Numbered from the stretch's first letter, positions 33,433 through 45,952 are shown. The stretch: DNA of 64,000 nucleotides from Paraconiothyrium sp. Pb-2020 (GCA_022419385.1 JAJUBI010000001.1:3286001-3350000); one strand, 5' to 3'. Numbers and translations: made by a program. Notes: generated by a model not told the origin, from the letters alone.

Positions 33433-33707
33433 TCACGTAGGACACCCTATGCAATGGCAGCAGTACCCAGCAACCTGCATCCCCGTCAGCCTCTAGCTCC
33501 ACACAATTTGCTTGTAGTATGGCAGTCTGTACTCACAGCGCACCCCGAATCATAATACTTGCAGTCCTTCTGATCGCAGCAGAACTGCTGATGCAGCTCA
33601 CTGTACGTAGCGCCGAGCGCCTCTGCAGCAGCAACATCTGGCGAGGGTGCGGGTGTGGCAGCGATGAGCACCGCGAAGGTGGAGAAGACGAGGGTAGTAA
33701 GCTTCAT
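33433..33707 (-). CDS. Small secreted cysteine-rich protein
   Basis: The ATG at 33707 opens a signal peptide (MKLTTLVFSTFAVLIAATPA), followed by an acidic/Ala stretch and a Cys-rich end. Two models fit. Spliced: exon 33707-33537 and exon 33492-33433 with a 44-nt intron (GTGAGT donor, CTAG acceptor, TACTAC branch-like), giving 76 residues with eight Cys arranged CC, C, C, CC, C, C and ending GYCCHCIGCPT. Unspliced: the frame continues to a stop at 33486, giving 73 residues with six Cys. I prefer the spliced form because the donor is strong and the Cys pairs become symmetrical. A TATAAAG box lies about 75 bp upstream. No known family; effector-like by size, secretion and Cys content only. Confidence 0.65.
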
Positions 33708-33780
33708 TTTCCGTGCGTAATTGGATTTTAGTAGTTGTAATGATGTGATCAGTGTAGACGATGATGCGAAGCAAAGTAGA

Positions 33781-33787
33781 CTTTATA
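33781..33787 (-). promoter_or_regulatory. TATA box of the 33707 secreted-protein gene
   Basis: TATAAAG on the minus strand, about 75 bp before the ATG at 33707, a typical fungal distance. Confidence 0.55.
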
Positions 33788-35274
33788 CATACACAACCAT
33801 CAGTCCTTCGCTGCTAGTGCGCCAGACTTGCAAGTTGTGGTCGTGGCCCCCGTCTGGTAATATCCCAAAGCGCGCAACACTATATCTTTATTGCGGCTAG
33901 GTACCTGCATATGCAGTCAGAAGGCAGCGTTGACACATCCACACGCGGAGACGTTGTTGGCTTGAGATGTACTGCATCGGCCTGCATTATTGCTTTGTAT
34001 CGACTTGGTTGAACGAGGTATCCGTGTATACTCGTGTCTGTAATCTTGTATTCAGGCTGTACCCGACGTCTGCGCCAATGAGGCGCCATGCTCAGCTTTA
34101 ATCAAACTGCTGCAAAACAGCATGCACCGTTTTTACGTTTTAATAGTGGCGTCTGCACAGATCGTAACGTCGACCTCGTACGAGCCGCATCGGACTTCAT
34201 CGCGCTCCGCTGGACCGTCAAGGATAAATTTCAAGATGAATACATGGGTTTTATTGACGGTGTGCAGGTGAGTACCCGCACGTTCCTCGCAACTGCAATA
34301 TATCGACCAAGGTCCGTAAGGCTGAGGATGAACAGCATCAGTGCCGTAGGGAAGATAATTCTCGAACTACAGATCAAGACAGCCTCTTGCATGCATGTCG
34401 ATTTGGCATTGTTAGAGGATCTGAGCACTCCTAGGGCATTTGTCCCGACTTCGTCATCTTGGAGAAGAGGAAGCCGAGGATATATTCTTCATCTGAGGAC
34501 CAACGCCGTGAGATTTGTGCGTCCCTTGCTCAGACTTCTTACAACTACAAACATCTCACATGCATAACAATTGATTTAAAGTTACATTCAAACAGAACAG
34601 GCTTTGAGTCCTCCCCGGATATATATCAAACTGTACCACAACTACTTTCAGAGGAGGAATATTAAAGAGATGTCCTGCATCCAAGCATCATTCGAGCCGT
34701 GCCCGAGCAAATTCATCGAAGCGAACGAGACAATACCCCAGAGAAGACGTAGCGAAGCTTGTGTCGTGACTTTGTGCGCATTACAGCAACGCCAAAGTAA
34801 TGTACAATGGACAATCTGAATGGAGACGAAGGACCATTACGAGGAACGCGCCGGTCGAGTTAGGATCGCGGTCTCGCGATTCATGATGTTGACGTCGATT
34901 TCTTGAGAGAACAGTTCCGTAAAGTTACAAAGGCCATTGTTTTTCCAAAGCTGACTTAAAGTATGTGTATTTTCTCATCCATCATCGCGGGAAAGATTAC
35001 GTCTGTCTGAAGCGCGAGCGAGCACATACGCGCAAGGTGAGACGATCGCTCAGCATATCGGCGGCGCTGGAGGTGCTCAGCACCAGAGCGTATCAGTCAC
35101 TTCCCAAATAATCATTCCAGGTCGAAAATCGAGATATTCATTCATCGCCTCTGTCTGACAGAGGAACTGTACCTCCATCACCGTGTGTACTTTTCTACCC
35201 CCGCTGTCCCGAGTAGTCATCGACTATCACCCCATCCTGGAGATCGCCCTGTTCCTTCGAACGAGGCTCACGCC
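33788..35274. other. Gene-poor spacer between two secreted-protein genes
   Basis: A plus-strand open stretch from the ATG at 34088 to 34567 (159 codons) contains a possible GTGAGT donor after codon 60 but matches nothing I recognise, and its later half looks random. No other content is supported. Confidence 0.4.
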
Positions 35275-35645
35275 CTAGCCACTCGCGACCTCATTTCGCG
35301 CCGCACCAGTCTCAACAGCTGCCTCAGCGGCCGCGCGCAGGCTGCAGTCCGCTCCACGGTATCTCGCATGGCAGCACAACCAGAAGACCTCGCCGTCGAC
35401 CGCGCCCTTGCAGTCCTTTGCAATCCAGATGCCCCCGGTCGCCATGTTGCAGCATTTGTAAGATGCGTCCCTAGAAGCGCAGCCACGAGGTCAGTGTATG
35501 TCTAGGATAAGTTGACTTCGTTTCCGAGTGGAATGTACCAGTCGACGGACCAGTCCTCGTTGCGGCACTTGCAGGCCGCAGTGCCGGTGGTGAACATGGT
35601 GACGAAGAGGAGGCCTAGAAGGGCGAGGAGGAAGTTGAGCTGCAT
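35275..35645 (-). CDS. Small secreted eight-cysteine protein (intron-containing)
   Basis: Two exons, 35645-35539 and 35470-35275, with a 68-nt intron (GTACAT donor, CACTGAC branch, TTCTAG acceptor); 100 residues. Without splicing, the first exon stops after 47 codons. The N-terminus MQLNFLLALLGLLFVTMFTT is a strong signal peptide ending near GTAA. The mature protein has eight Cys as CKC, CC, DC, CC, DC, with short motifs YKCCNMATGG, AKDCKG and FWLCCHARYRGADC, and then an Ala/Glu-rich tail. The join W|D is in phase and puts the two Cys halves in one frame, which is the main support. Double-Cys spacing of this kind is common in secreted fungal effectors. No family is named. Confidence 0.72.
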
Positions 35646-36663
35646 TGTTGCAGTCGAGATTGAGCTCAGAGAGGCGTGGGTGGAGGTGTAGTAGGGACCA
35701 AAGAGGTCGAGGAGGAGCTCGAAAGCCGTGAGGTTGAGGTAGATGGGACAGAGTTGTTGAAGTCAAAGTCTCAGAGAAGAAGCTGCCTTAAGTAAGGCCG
35801 ACAAACGCTCGAGCCCTGCGTCGCTAATTGCGCAGTGAGAGACTCGACAGATGAACGTAACGCTCTCACCAGGCTTGGCAATGGTGAGGGCGTCCGCGGC
35901 GCAAATGCATGCAAACACCTCGTGCTCTGATGCCACTCTGGCTATCGAGGTGCAGGTGGTCAGGCATGAGCATGCGTATGTTGTGTCGAAAGCACAAGAC
36001 GTACAATTTACGTTACCTACAAGTAAACACGGCTAGACCGCACCTACCGTACGCCTGATAGCGTCTGCTTCAATGCATGACAAGGCAGTCTATGTTACAT
36101 GCTTCAGTGAGCAATTGTATGACTCCGAGTTCCTGGCAACAGCGTCTCTTCCGCATGATCACCCGTGATACCGTATTAGCTAATGATTCTGGACGCTTAC
36201 ATCGCACTGCATAATGTGAATTGCCCTAGGGTATATTGTCCTAAGTGCTGTTAGCAACGCCGATGGGGCATTCACTACGTTCTGCTTCCTCGAACACATA
36301 TCTCAAGCATTCACTCTCACTCTCACTTCACAATGAAAATCTCAGTCAAGTCAGCTTTGGAACCATGCATTCCTACGTAATTATGCGTGCCTCTTACCCA
36401 GCCAAAGTAATACACATGCTCACAACATTCATCTCCGGACACCATGCGCACAAGCATCCCTTCCAACAGCAGTCCAATTCGCAATTCGTAATCCTTTTAC
36501 CCACGCCTGCAAAACCCAACCCTACATAGTGGAGCGAAAAGAAAGAAGGGTACATAGTACATGTCCGAATGAAGAACGGCTTACCCAGCTCCAGGTGAAA
36601 AGTCCCCTGTTGCTGGAGTTGATCGGTGCTTGTGAGCGGGACATAGTCATCATGCCCTCCCTC
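35646..36663. other. Spacer between secreted-protein gene and PMT2
   Basis: Upstream region of the minus-strand secreted-protein gene and downstream region of PMT2. No gene or RNA is supported. Confidence 0.45.
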
Positions 36664-39105
36664 TTAGTCCGTAATCCTCCAGCTATCAAACCACTTAAGA
36701 TGGCTCCACTGCGAGCTCGGTCCCACCATACCAAACGAGATCGCCCTGAACAGCCAAAACAGCCCAATGATAGCAACGTACAGAGCGCCGTACAGAACCC
36801 AATTGACCTGCTTATTCAGCTTGCGCGTCGCCCAGTCGACGCAGAAGCCGGCGGTCAGGATGGCGAAGTACAGAGCGGGGTAGTAGTGGTGGACGTAGGT
36901 GACACGGCCCATGGCGACGAAGGGGAGGTAGTGCAGGAACCAGCCGATGACAGGGTAGATGCCGGAGTAATGGATGTGGTCGATCTCGGCGGGCTTGAGG
37001 TCGTTATAGCCGCGTTGCCAGCGGATGAGGTAGAAGGCGACAAGGAGGGCGAAGACGCCTAGTGAGGCGGTGGAACCCCAGTAAACAATAGGGTTTCCGA
37101 GGAGGAAGTACTTGACGACTGCAACAAATCAGATGAGTATATCAGCGCGCGTTCGGTTCAACTTACTATCGTCGTTCCAGCCGCACATACGGAGACCGAC
37201 GTGGAGGAGAGGCCACTGCCAGAACTTGGAGGCAAGATCGTCCTGCTTGTCCGGGTCAGGGACCAGCGCATTGTTGGAGGTCATCATGGCAACATTGAGA
37301 TGGATGAAGTCCTGGAGGAAAGGAGACTTGTAAGCGTCGGGGTTGCCGTTGGGGAGCTTCTCGTTCCAGTGGCTTTCAACGTTCCAGTGCGTGTACACAT
37401 CACGGGGCTTGTTCTCCTTGACGCAAGTCGTTTCAATCTGCTTGAAACCCCATTGTGGCAGATTGACGTTACCGGCGCGCAGATAGCAGTTCAAATCAAC
37501 GTGCTTCAACCGGAAAGCGGTCGTCAAAGTTCGGACCTTGGAGTAGTCTCTCGAAGCTGCGTCGCGAACAACCTCAATCTTCCAATGGTCCTTGGTGTCG
37601 CCAACCGTAGTGTTACCGTAGCAAGAAACTTCCCAATCGGCCTTGGTGACGGGAGCAGCAATGGAGTGAGAGTGCAAATTACGGCCGGTCTGAGCGTGAA
37701 TCAATCGAATGACATCGCCATTTCCAGGGTAGCGGAGCTCCTCTTCAGGCGAGTAATCGGGCTCGTGACGGTTGGGGTAGAAGAACCAGTCGTTATTCGA
37801 ATCCTTGTGGTGGTAGCAGGTGATTTGCTGTTGGTTTGAACCTTCCGGGTAGGTTTGGTGGTGAGAATGCAACAGACCTCCGCCATAGCCCATGTTCTTC
37901 AGAGTAGCTCGCGAACCGTAAGCAACCTCAAGAGGGCTGTCTTTTCCGACCTCGGTACCCCGCAGATTGGCTTGGAAAAGGGAGCTCATCTGCGCATCGC
38001 CTGGACCGCTGTTCTCGAGAATGAGGAAATGCAGATAGAAAGAGAACATGTAGACAGCGAGAGGGATAAGAATGAGACCAAAGACGCGGAAAGCGAGGTG
38101 TGTAGCAAGCTCGACCTGCGGTTGTCAGCCCCGAACTCATTTGAGTCAATACCAAACCATACCTTGGGCATTTTCAAGTCGCCAAACTTGTTCCAAAGAT
38201 CCTCGATAGTGTACAATCCAACTAATGCGGTAACGAAGAAGCCGACCCACTTTACACTGCAAACACAGCCGATGGACACGCCAAGCAGCATCAACCACAG
38301 ACCCCACTCAGGCGAGAATGGGTCACGCTGATAACGGTGGAACTTAGACCAGCAGAAGACGGTGGTAAATGTAAAGCACAGAAGCATGGAGTCGAGCAGA
38401 ATGAAGCGGCTAATAGTGGTGTACGAATTTTCGAACAAAACCATGAGAGTGACGAGCCAGACGGTCGGTCTCCGGAAGTTGAGTTCTTTCGCAGTAAAGT
38501 ATGCCAATGGTACACAGACAGCGCCAAACACCGAGTTAAAGAGGCGCATGAAGGTGTAATCGAGCTCCGGTGGATAGGTCTCTCCCGACTTGAATTCGAA
38601 TGATCCATTGTATCCTGCGAGGTAACCGGACAGACCGACGAGCATTTTCCCTAGCGGAGGGTGGACATCGAAGTAGAATTCGCGCTTGAGGTAGTGAGAA
38701 CCGAACTTTCCGAAACTACGATGGCTGTTAGATACGTGCGACAGTGCGGGGACGTAGAGGCATACTGGGCTTCGTCCCATGTGACAATCGGCGAAAGGCC
38801 AATTTTCCACATGCGCGTGAAGAAAGCGAGGGCCGTAAAGAGCAGCGGAGCCCATATGAACTCATACTCATCGAGGAAGCCGATGACGCTGAAAGGCTGC
38901 AGGCATGTCAGCCGTACATCCAATGGTGATATCTCATAAATTCGAGCTGTAGCTGAAGCCCTGATGCGCCTACCTTCTCCTTGGACTTCTCTGACGATGG
39001 TGCCTGTGCCACCTGTGGAGTGGCACCTGGTTGACCAGCTACGTTCCTTCTCCGCAGCTCCTCCGCTCTGGGGTCTGCGCCCGTCGTTTGCGCGTTCGAC
39101 GCCAT
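36664..39105 (-). CDS. PMT2: Protein O-mannosyltransferase, Pmt2 family
   Basis: Five exons: 39105-38974, 38896-38766, 38715-38163, 38115-37167, 37118-36664 (introns 77, 50, 47, 48 nt); 739 residues. It transfers mannose from dolichyl-phosphate mannose to Ser/Thr of proteins entering the ER, important for wall glycoproteins. Diagnostic stretches are WDEAHFGKFGSHYL across intron 2, the catalytic-loop block FYFDVHPPLGKMLVGLSGYL near residue 103, FENSYTTISRFILLDSMLL in a membrane span, then three MIR motifs in the luminal loop (around LLHSHHQTYPEGSNQQQ and RNLHSHS), and C-terminal membrane spans with YVHHYYPALYF. The wording of the DVHPP loop and the SGE(T)YP segment that follows fits Pmt2 rather than Pmt1 or Pmt4. 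Length matches the family. Confidence 0.94.
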
Positions 39106-39967
39106 GATGTGGAGTCTGCAGCGCTGTCGCTTTGTTGCTTCTTCAGTCGGTCGCACCTAAACCGGGACACGTTGCGAGAAAGTCAGGTCCGCAATGGGCG
39201 GCGGTCGAGTCGCGGTGGGGGCTGAGGCCGGGTGGTGCGTGGCTGCGGAGCTTGACCACACAAACGAGCGGCGGTCGAAGGTTATTACAATAGAATAGAA
39301 GAAGATGAGGAATCCGGAAGATGAATTGCGCACGCCAGATTTTCTCCCGTCGGGGATGCGTAGACGCAGGAGAGCTGATACGGAAATAGAAATTCTACTG
39401 CAAGGCGACGTTGGAGCTGAGCAAGGGCCCTGCCGCGTAGACAGGGGCGAGGCTAGATTCGGGGAAGGAACACCTGTCGTCTTCGAATCACGTGAGAACT
39501 CCGTTCTCGTAGCACAGCAATAGCGCCATTTTGTTGTCGGCCTGTGTAATGTAGTGAACAATGTTTCTAACAGGTGTCATATCCTCGTGCTATGATATCT
39601 ATAGTCGAAAGTATAGCTTGGACTTCTCGGCTGTAACCCCTCTCGTGAACAGCTACATATTGATTGCCACGGCGCATGGATCACTATACGAGTACATTTA
39701 GGGTCCAGTTGCAATTCCTCCTTTCTACAAGAGCTCCCAGAGCCATATGGAGCCTCTACTACCAACAAATAATACAACTGAAGCTGCTCCAGCTTTTCAG
39801 CCATGCAGATCAAACAGCCACGCTATACGCCTTCTATATCAACCAATCAATCCTAAATGTGCAAGTGCATGCGTCGCAGAGGTATCATGGCATGCTGAGC
39901 TCTTCCCAAAACAGTATATGAGTGATGCATCGAACGAGTCTCGGATAACACAAGGCGGAGGCAACGT
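39106..39967. other. PMT2 promoter and transporter 3' region
   Basis: The 862-bp stretch lies upstream of PMT2 (minus strand) and downstream of the transporter gene (minus strand). No supportable gene. Confidence 0.45.
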
Positions 39968-42310
39968 CTAATTCTCCTCATCTTGTCCAACCCGCCTGTA
40001 CTGCCCTCCCGAGTCGCCTTCCCCGTTGCCCTTGTTTCTCTTGACAATATTCGAGATCCATCCGCCGATGCCCTCGCCCTTCTCGCCCTCCTTTGCGGGC
40101 TTGCTGTCCAGACCGTCGACGTTGTCTGGCGGGTCAATGTCCAAACCTGGGATGGCGCTCTCTGCTGCACCGCGTCGAATGTCGAGCGAGGGTACGGGAG
40201 AACGGGCACTCCCGCTGAACAGCGATTCAGCCTCGGCAAGTTGTTGTGGTGTCGGTTGGGCTGTAGTGGCATCTCCAAAAATAGAATTCATGTCTTCGAG
40301 ACGAACATTGGCCGTTTCTGGATAAATGAACCAAACTGCATATGTTAGCAAAGTGTTAGGTGTTACATTCAAGAGACTTACCAATAACGAAACTAACAGC
40401 ACAGAAAAATGCATGGATCAGATACAACCGCCACTGAATATGCTCTTGCAGAATCGGGGTCATCTCTCCAACGAGCCAATTGAACGCCCAATTTGTGGCT
40501 GTACTCAGACTAGCTCCTTTGGCGCGAATGGATAGTGGAAGAATTTCAGGCGGGTACAACCACGGAATTGGTCCCCAAGAAGCACCGAATGCAGCATTGT
40601 AAATCATGACAAATACAACGACCAGGTTCGCAGTCCACGACGTCCGGAGGTAAATGAAGTACGATATGGCGGAGAGGGAGATGGCCATAGCAATTGCACC
40701 AGAAAGCAGAATCTTTCTCCGGCCCAAGGTGTCTACTACGTACCAAGGTGGGATCGTTGAAAGTAGGTACGTGATGGCATTGATTCCTGTCATTAGGATC
40801 GCTTGGCGGCCGTACCAGGCCGCCTCTTCGAACACAAGGGGGGCATAGTATGAGATGACATTGATACCGTTGAGTTGCGCAAGGGCTTGGGCGGACATGG
40901 CGATAAATACGCGCTTGTAGTAGCGCCTGAACATATCGCCGTATGAACGTTCACCTTCTTGACGTTGCAGGAGCACGTTCATCTTGATTTCTCTGTATTC
41001 ATCTCGAGCTTTTTGGTTGTGGATATCGCCCTTTCCATAAAGGTTGGCAATGACCACAATACCTTCCTCGTCATGATCATTGTCTAGCAGCCATCTGGAT
41101 TGAATCAGTACAATGTACGTTGAAATCGCAAGAAAACAGACCTGGGGGATTCGCAAATCAGCAGACTGCCAGCGGCAAGGAGCCCTCCCATGATGCATTG
41201 CATGAAGAGGGGTACTCTCCAAGACCAGTCGTTCTTGATGAAGCTGCAAAAGTAATCGACCCACACACTGGCGGCGTATCCGGTAATGTTTCCGGAGAAC
41301 TCGATGCATGCGAGCTTTCCTCGGTTGTGCGGCGGCGAGATTTCAGACTGATAGACCGGCACAATGGTGGACAGTGTACCAACACCAAGACCAGCTATGA
41401 TTCTTCCCAAGAGCATCATCGGCATGCCAGTAGCGGTTGTTTGCAAGGCACCGCCGACAACGAAAACAATAGATCCCCACATGATAGTCCTGCGACGCCC
41501 GAGCATATCTCCTACGCGGCCCACGAGCAGGGAAGAGATGAACGCCCCGACTTCCAGAATGGCAACCATGGTTCCCAATTCAGCAGCCGATGGCTGATTA
41601 AAGTAGTCCTTGAAGTAAATACCCCTGCAATATTGATCAGATATAGTCGGAAACGGGGGGTTGCGAGGCGGCGTACGTGATAATACCGGACATGACTCCC
41701 TGATCGTACCCGAAGAGGAAGACGCCTAATGATACGAAGACGCTGGTGAAGTAGCTATCACTTTGTCAGCACACTGATTATATACTGCTACCGGCTGGAC
41801 TCACATCAGCTTCTTCCCGTGCAGCCCGTGGATACGGGAGGGTCCATCGCCGGGTGCCATGATGGAAGCGAGTATCCGCTCAGCCTTGGATATGGTTCGT
41901 GGTCCAGGGTCGGGGATCTCAATGTCCTCTGGCCTGAGTCCTCGCTCCTTCTCGTTGAACCGTGTTTCGGACTCGTAGCGGACGCGCTTCTGCTGGCGGC
42001 GTGGGCGGGACGAGGTTGCTCCTTCGAGCGACTCGCGCAGGCGGATGCGGAGGGGGTCCTCCTGGTCAGCGAGCTGGTCGACGAGATCACCAGTGTCGCT
42101 CCAAAGCGAGAGATCCGAGTCGGACTCGGGGGTGTCGAAGGAAGAGCGGGTGCTCTCCTTGTCGTCGTCGTTCAGCAGATGGGCTGCGTCGCTGCTTCGT
42201 TGGCGAGCCGAGGAGGAAAACGTGTGCAGCGGAATGTCGGCGGGCCTCCTGTTGTACGAGTGGGAAGGAATCTTGAAGGTTGGCGGCTGGTTGGAGCAGC
42301 CTAACTCCAA
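39968..42310 (-). CDS. MFS sugar (hexose-type) transporter with long N-terminus
   Basis: Five exons: 42310-41805, 41754-41677, 41624-41142, 41094-40382, 40335-39968 (introns 46-52 nt); 715 residues. The first ~168 residues are hydrophilic, Ser/Asp-rich and probably cytosolic and regulated. Membrane spans begin at IYFTSVFVSLGVFLFGYDQG. Sugar-porter signatures are GYDQGVMSGIIT, GRVGDMLGRRRT, an SWRVPLFMQ block after span 6, VVDTLGRRKILL between spans 8 and 9, and PETANVRLEDMNSIFG after span 12. The sequence QLNGINVISYYAP in span 7 is the usual hexose-binding helix. The C-terminal tail is also hydrophilic and acidic. The long N-terminus is larger than in typical hexose transporters (about 530 residues). 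A later start is possible, but no Met near the first span sits in a better context. Substrate unknown. Confidence 0.9.
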
Positions 42311-43987
42311 GTCGAGATGGGCAGAAGCAGACGCACGTCACCGGACCGAGGGCAAGGAACAGATAGTGAAGGCGGTCAAGAGGGCCACATTGGGGAACAA
42401 GCGGGTGTGGGGACAGGGTGCCACAGCTTCGTGATCAGAGAGGAGCAGACAGCAGGTGCATGCGATCGAGCTCAGTTCCTGATCCCTGATTTGCCAAGAC
42501 CGGTCCGCCTCGCTGTGAAGTGCGATAAGGACTGGACTTTGCGGTGTAGCAGGTATCTAGTATCTACTACGCGCTCTTCCCAGCGATGACGCCGCACGCT
42601 TCGTCGCTGCAGCCCTTCGACACGGGAGGCACCGATTTGGCCGATTGGAATGGCGGTTCCAAGGCTCCCCCGCGTGGGCATCGTCGTTCACGTGAACGCC
42701 GCCCGCCTACAGTTTCTCTGGACCCTGCAATGCCTGGCCATTTCTACCACGGGACCGAGACCAGCCACCTGGTTCTGTCTTCTGCATAAAGTTTACAGTA
42801 GAACTATATTCCCAGCCCGCGATGAGGCTGCTACTCCATGACTAGCTGGTGCATACTGTTGCTGAGACAGCTACCTCGGGCAGTTATCGTAGTGTGAGTT
42901 GCCCCACGATACCTCAGGCACAGAGCACCCGCGGACCTGCTTTTGAAAAGCTGCTGCAACGACACGTGTTTGTTGGTTTGCCGTGACATGATCGTGCGTC
43001 GACAGGTATGCGACCTGAGACTTTTGATAGTTCACGTCGCGAGCATCGTTCGACGGAGGTATGTGAACACCAGGAGCCGATACCACAGGTGTACAAGCGC
43101 GTGCACGCCCGACGAACCGTCTTCACGACGCGGTGAGGTTGCAATTTGCGCTGCGGGGTCGTTGTTGATGTGCACCGTCAAAGGGAGGCTTCGAGGCACG
43201 GCATGAACAAGATGGTGTTGGTCTTTCGGCGCCGCCCAGGTTTAGCCGGCCATCTGGCGGACGGAGATGCACCGCGTGAGGTCATCCATCAATGCTGGCA
43301 CGCTGGAGAGCGACGCAGAGCCGCGTCGTCGAGCGGCCATGTGTCGTCCACGGAAACGGCACAACATGGTCCCAATTCCACGACTCCCTGCCATGCCTCG
43401 ACCGCGACGCGAGATCTGCAACCCCAGTCCACCAGCGCTGCGAGGGCAGACAGATGCAATGCAAGCATCCAGCCTTTGCACGGCCCCCTTTGTCGCTTGC
43501 ATCTGAAACCGGTTAAGGCTCCGGCGCCTGATTGGGCAGCTCGCTGTGAAGGTAATTTGTTTGTCGCCTGCTGCATGAAAGCTGCTGTTCCTCCTGCGCT
43601 GGATGCCGCGCGCCGCCTCTTGCACCACCGACTCTCGACAACAGCCGAGCTATTTCTTGCACGCTCCAACCCTCGCCGGCTTTCGACAGCGCCAGTTGCG
43701 CGCGCCATTATAGCGCGCATCGTTGCACCGGCTAGCGCACCGCAACCGACCTCCCCTGCACCTCAGTGCCCAGCCAACAATATCCTGTTTCAAAACCAGC
43801 CACGGCCAGTGCTGCGACTCTCGTAACAGCCTCGTCACTGATCCTCCTCTCCACCTTCACTATCGTTACCCCATTGAGCATACCCTATTCACTCCCAGCC
43901 TCGCACCGCGCGACCCTCTGCGCTCTGTCTTGAAAGGCCTCCCTCTTCGAACCTTCGCGCTGTAGGCGCCGACCAATCTATCCAGTC
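42311..43987. other. Divergent spacer between transporter and CHS7
   Basis: A 1.7-kb gap between two divergently transcribed genes, so it contains both promoters. Overlapping open frames at 43.1-43.8 kb on both strands look like GC-driven shadows. No gene is supported. Confidence 0.5.
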
Positions 43988-45215
43988 ATGTCGCGCTATG
44001 GCTACTTCGACACGTTCTGTCGCGACAGCGGGAACCTCTGGTCAACGTTACCAGGTATGTATCGCGATTTCCTGTTCATCAATTTGTCTTGGCTAACTTG
44101 TTGCAGTTTGCTATGTAGGTTCCCCTTGGACAATCGTACCACAGCTGCGCCCCGTCTGCCGTTGCTAACGTTTCCTGCGACAGCTCTTCGACCAAGCGCC
44201 TACCAGGGAAGGTACTGGATGGGATAATGGCTGCCAATTGAGAGGCATAACATTGAAGGGCGACAACAAAGTTCTGGCAAATCTGGGTCAGTTCCACCCA
44301 TCGCGCGGATCGAACCCTCGTTGACGTGAGCAGGTTCCATACTACTTTGCGGCATAGCGATCCTCGTCACGCTGTTCCTTCTATGGAGGTCTGAAAGGAA
44401 GAAGGCAGCTGTAGGGAGAAGGTGCGCTTCTACAACGTCCTTTTCACGTACGATGGTGGACTGACCGCGACTAGGGAGATGCAATTGTTCCTCCTCGGCT
44501 ACATAATAGTTTCTATCTGCGAGATCTTCACGGTTGGAGGATTCCCACTCGATAGCGCAGTGCGCAAGGTACGTTGTTCACGACGGCACCGTCTAGTCGC
44601 AACTGACAGTGCTCAGGCCTTCGTCGCTGTCCACATCGCCGCAATCATATCGACCACATGGATGCTTATGCTCAATGGCCTTGTCGGTTATCAACTGCTC
44701 GATGACGGTACAGCCATGTCGCTTGGTCTTATTCTCGTATCTGCTGCAATTCTCTTCATCGGCACGGGTTACATCGCACTTGACACTGGGTTCAGCTGGA
44801 CCGGCTTCTTTGACGACACCCTCAAAACCAACCGCGCCTACGCCCTGTATACGTTGTATCAACTAGCGCCTCTGGCCTTTTTGTTCGTTTTCTTCTGCCT
44901 GGAGACGTTCCTCGTCGTCCGTGTACTCGGCGAGAAGAAACCGATGGGTATGTACAGGCTTTGATTGACCTAGGCTATCCACTGACCGTTGTTCCAGCCT
45001 ACCTCGTCGCTGCAGTCGTTCTCTTCGCAATCGGACAGATCTTCCAGTACGTCATCAGTGTACACATCTGCACCGGCACGAACGGTAAAATTAACGGAGG
45101 TCTATTCGAGACCTTGTTCACGCTTCTCGCCGTAGTAATGATCTGGGTCTTCTGGTCGAGCATCACCGAAGACGACTGGCCAACCTCTGGTGTCGGAGGT
45201 TCAGGTTACTCGTGA
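43988..45215 (+). CDS. CHS7: Chs7-like chitin synthase export chaperone
   Basis: Seven exons: 43988-44054, 44107-44114, 44184-44286, 44334-44421, 44475-44568, 44617-44947, 44998-45215; 302 residues. Exon 2 is only 8 nt; it is bounded by two introns that each have a GCTAAC branch site, and it supplies the VCY residues in LPVCYLFDQAP. Seven hydrophobic spans, the conserved pattern FVAVHIAAIISTTWMLMLNG followed by VGYQLLDDGT, and the C-terminal FETLFTLLAVVMIWVFWSSI with TEDDW match the Chs7 family (compare the known GFIGFQLWEDGT and TTDDDLEF patterns). Chs7 is an ER membrane chaperone needed for chitin synthase III (Chs3) to leave the ER. The N-terminal luminal Cys residues are kept. It may be a paralog of Chs7 proper, since the N-terminus is divergent. 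Confidence 0.82.
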
Positions 45216-45952
45216 GAGTGACGACGCATGGAGGTAATACATAAAGTTAAGGTTTCGGAGTTGGCGATATTTAATGTCTTATGATGTTTTTCTAGTATAG
45301 CATTATACCAAGCTTGGAGGATATTGATGGATGGACGTCATGCTAGCGTCCGCGTCACGATGTACACATAATGTAGCTTGAATCTATGTAATCACTCACA
45401 AGTTTTTTCCATAACCCTGACCATCGAGTAATTTACCTACGTGCAGAGGCTCTCGACAGTGCTGACGTTCATGGTAAACACGACCTTTCCTCTCACAGTG
45501 TAGCTTGCCAGTACCTGAAGCTATACCTACGCTAGCAATCACAGAGAAGTTTGAGGTGATGACGGAGCCAGTCGTCGCATGAGAAAGCACGTCACGTGTG
45601 CTCGTTCCGACGCCGCGGGTAGTGGCATGATTTATGATGCACTCCGCTGAACATCACTTACGAACTTCTGCACACCCGCTAGACCTGCCTCGCGCCTTTC
45701 GCTCCCCCCAAACAACGTCCAACACACCTGCTCTCCGCTTCAGTATTACAATCGCACAGCGTCATCGACCGAAAGAACTAGAGGCCGTCAACCGACCCTT
45801 TGTTCATATCCCGCCTTACGCCACCACCCGAAAACGCGTCGATCAGGGTTTGTCTTCGCCCTCCCGAAACACCGCTTGGGCGGTGCGACAGAGACAATCG
45901 CTTGCGGGCGCGACTGCCTCTCCACAACGTTCGCCGCGCGCAGCTCAGATAC
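45216..45952. other. Spacer between CHS7 and SSL1
   Basis: Contains the CHS7 3' region and the SSL1 promoter. Nothing further is supported. Confidence 0.45.

Noticed and set aside
34088..34567. 159-codon plus-strand frame with ATG and a possible GTGAGT donor after codon 60
   Set aside because: No signal peptide or family; the second half looks random, and no spliced continuation was found.
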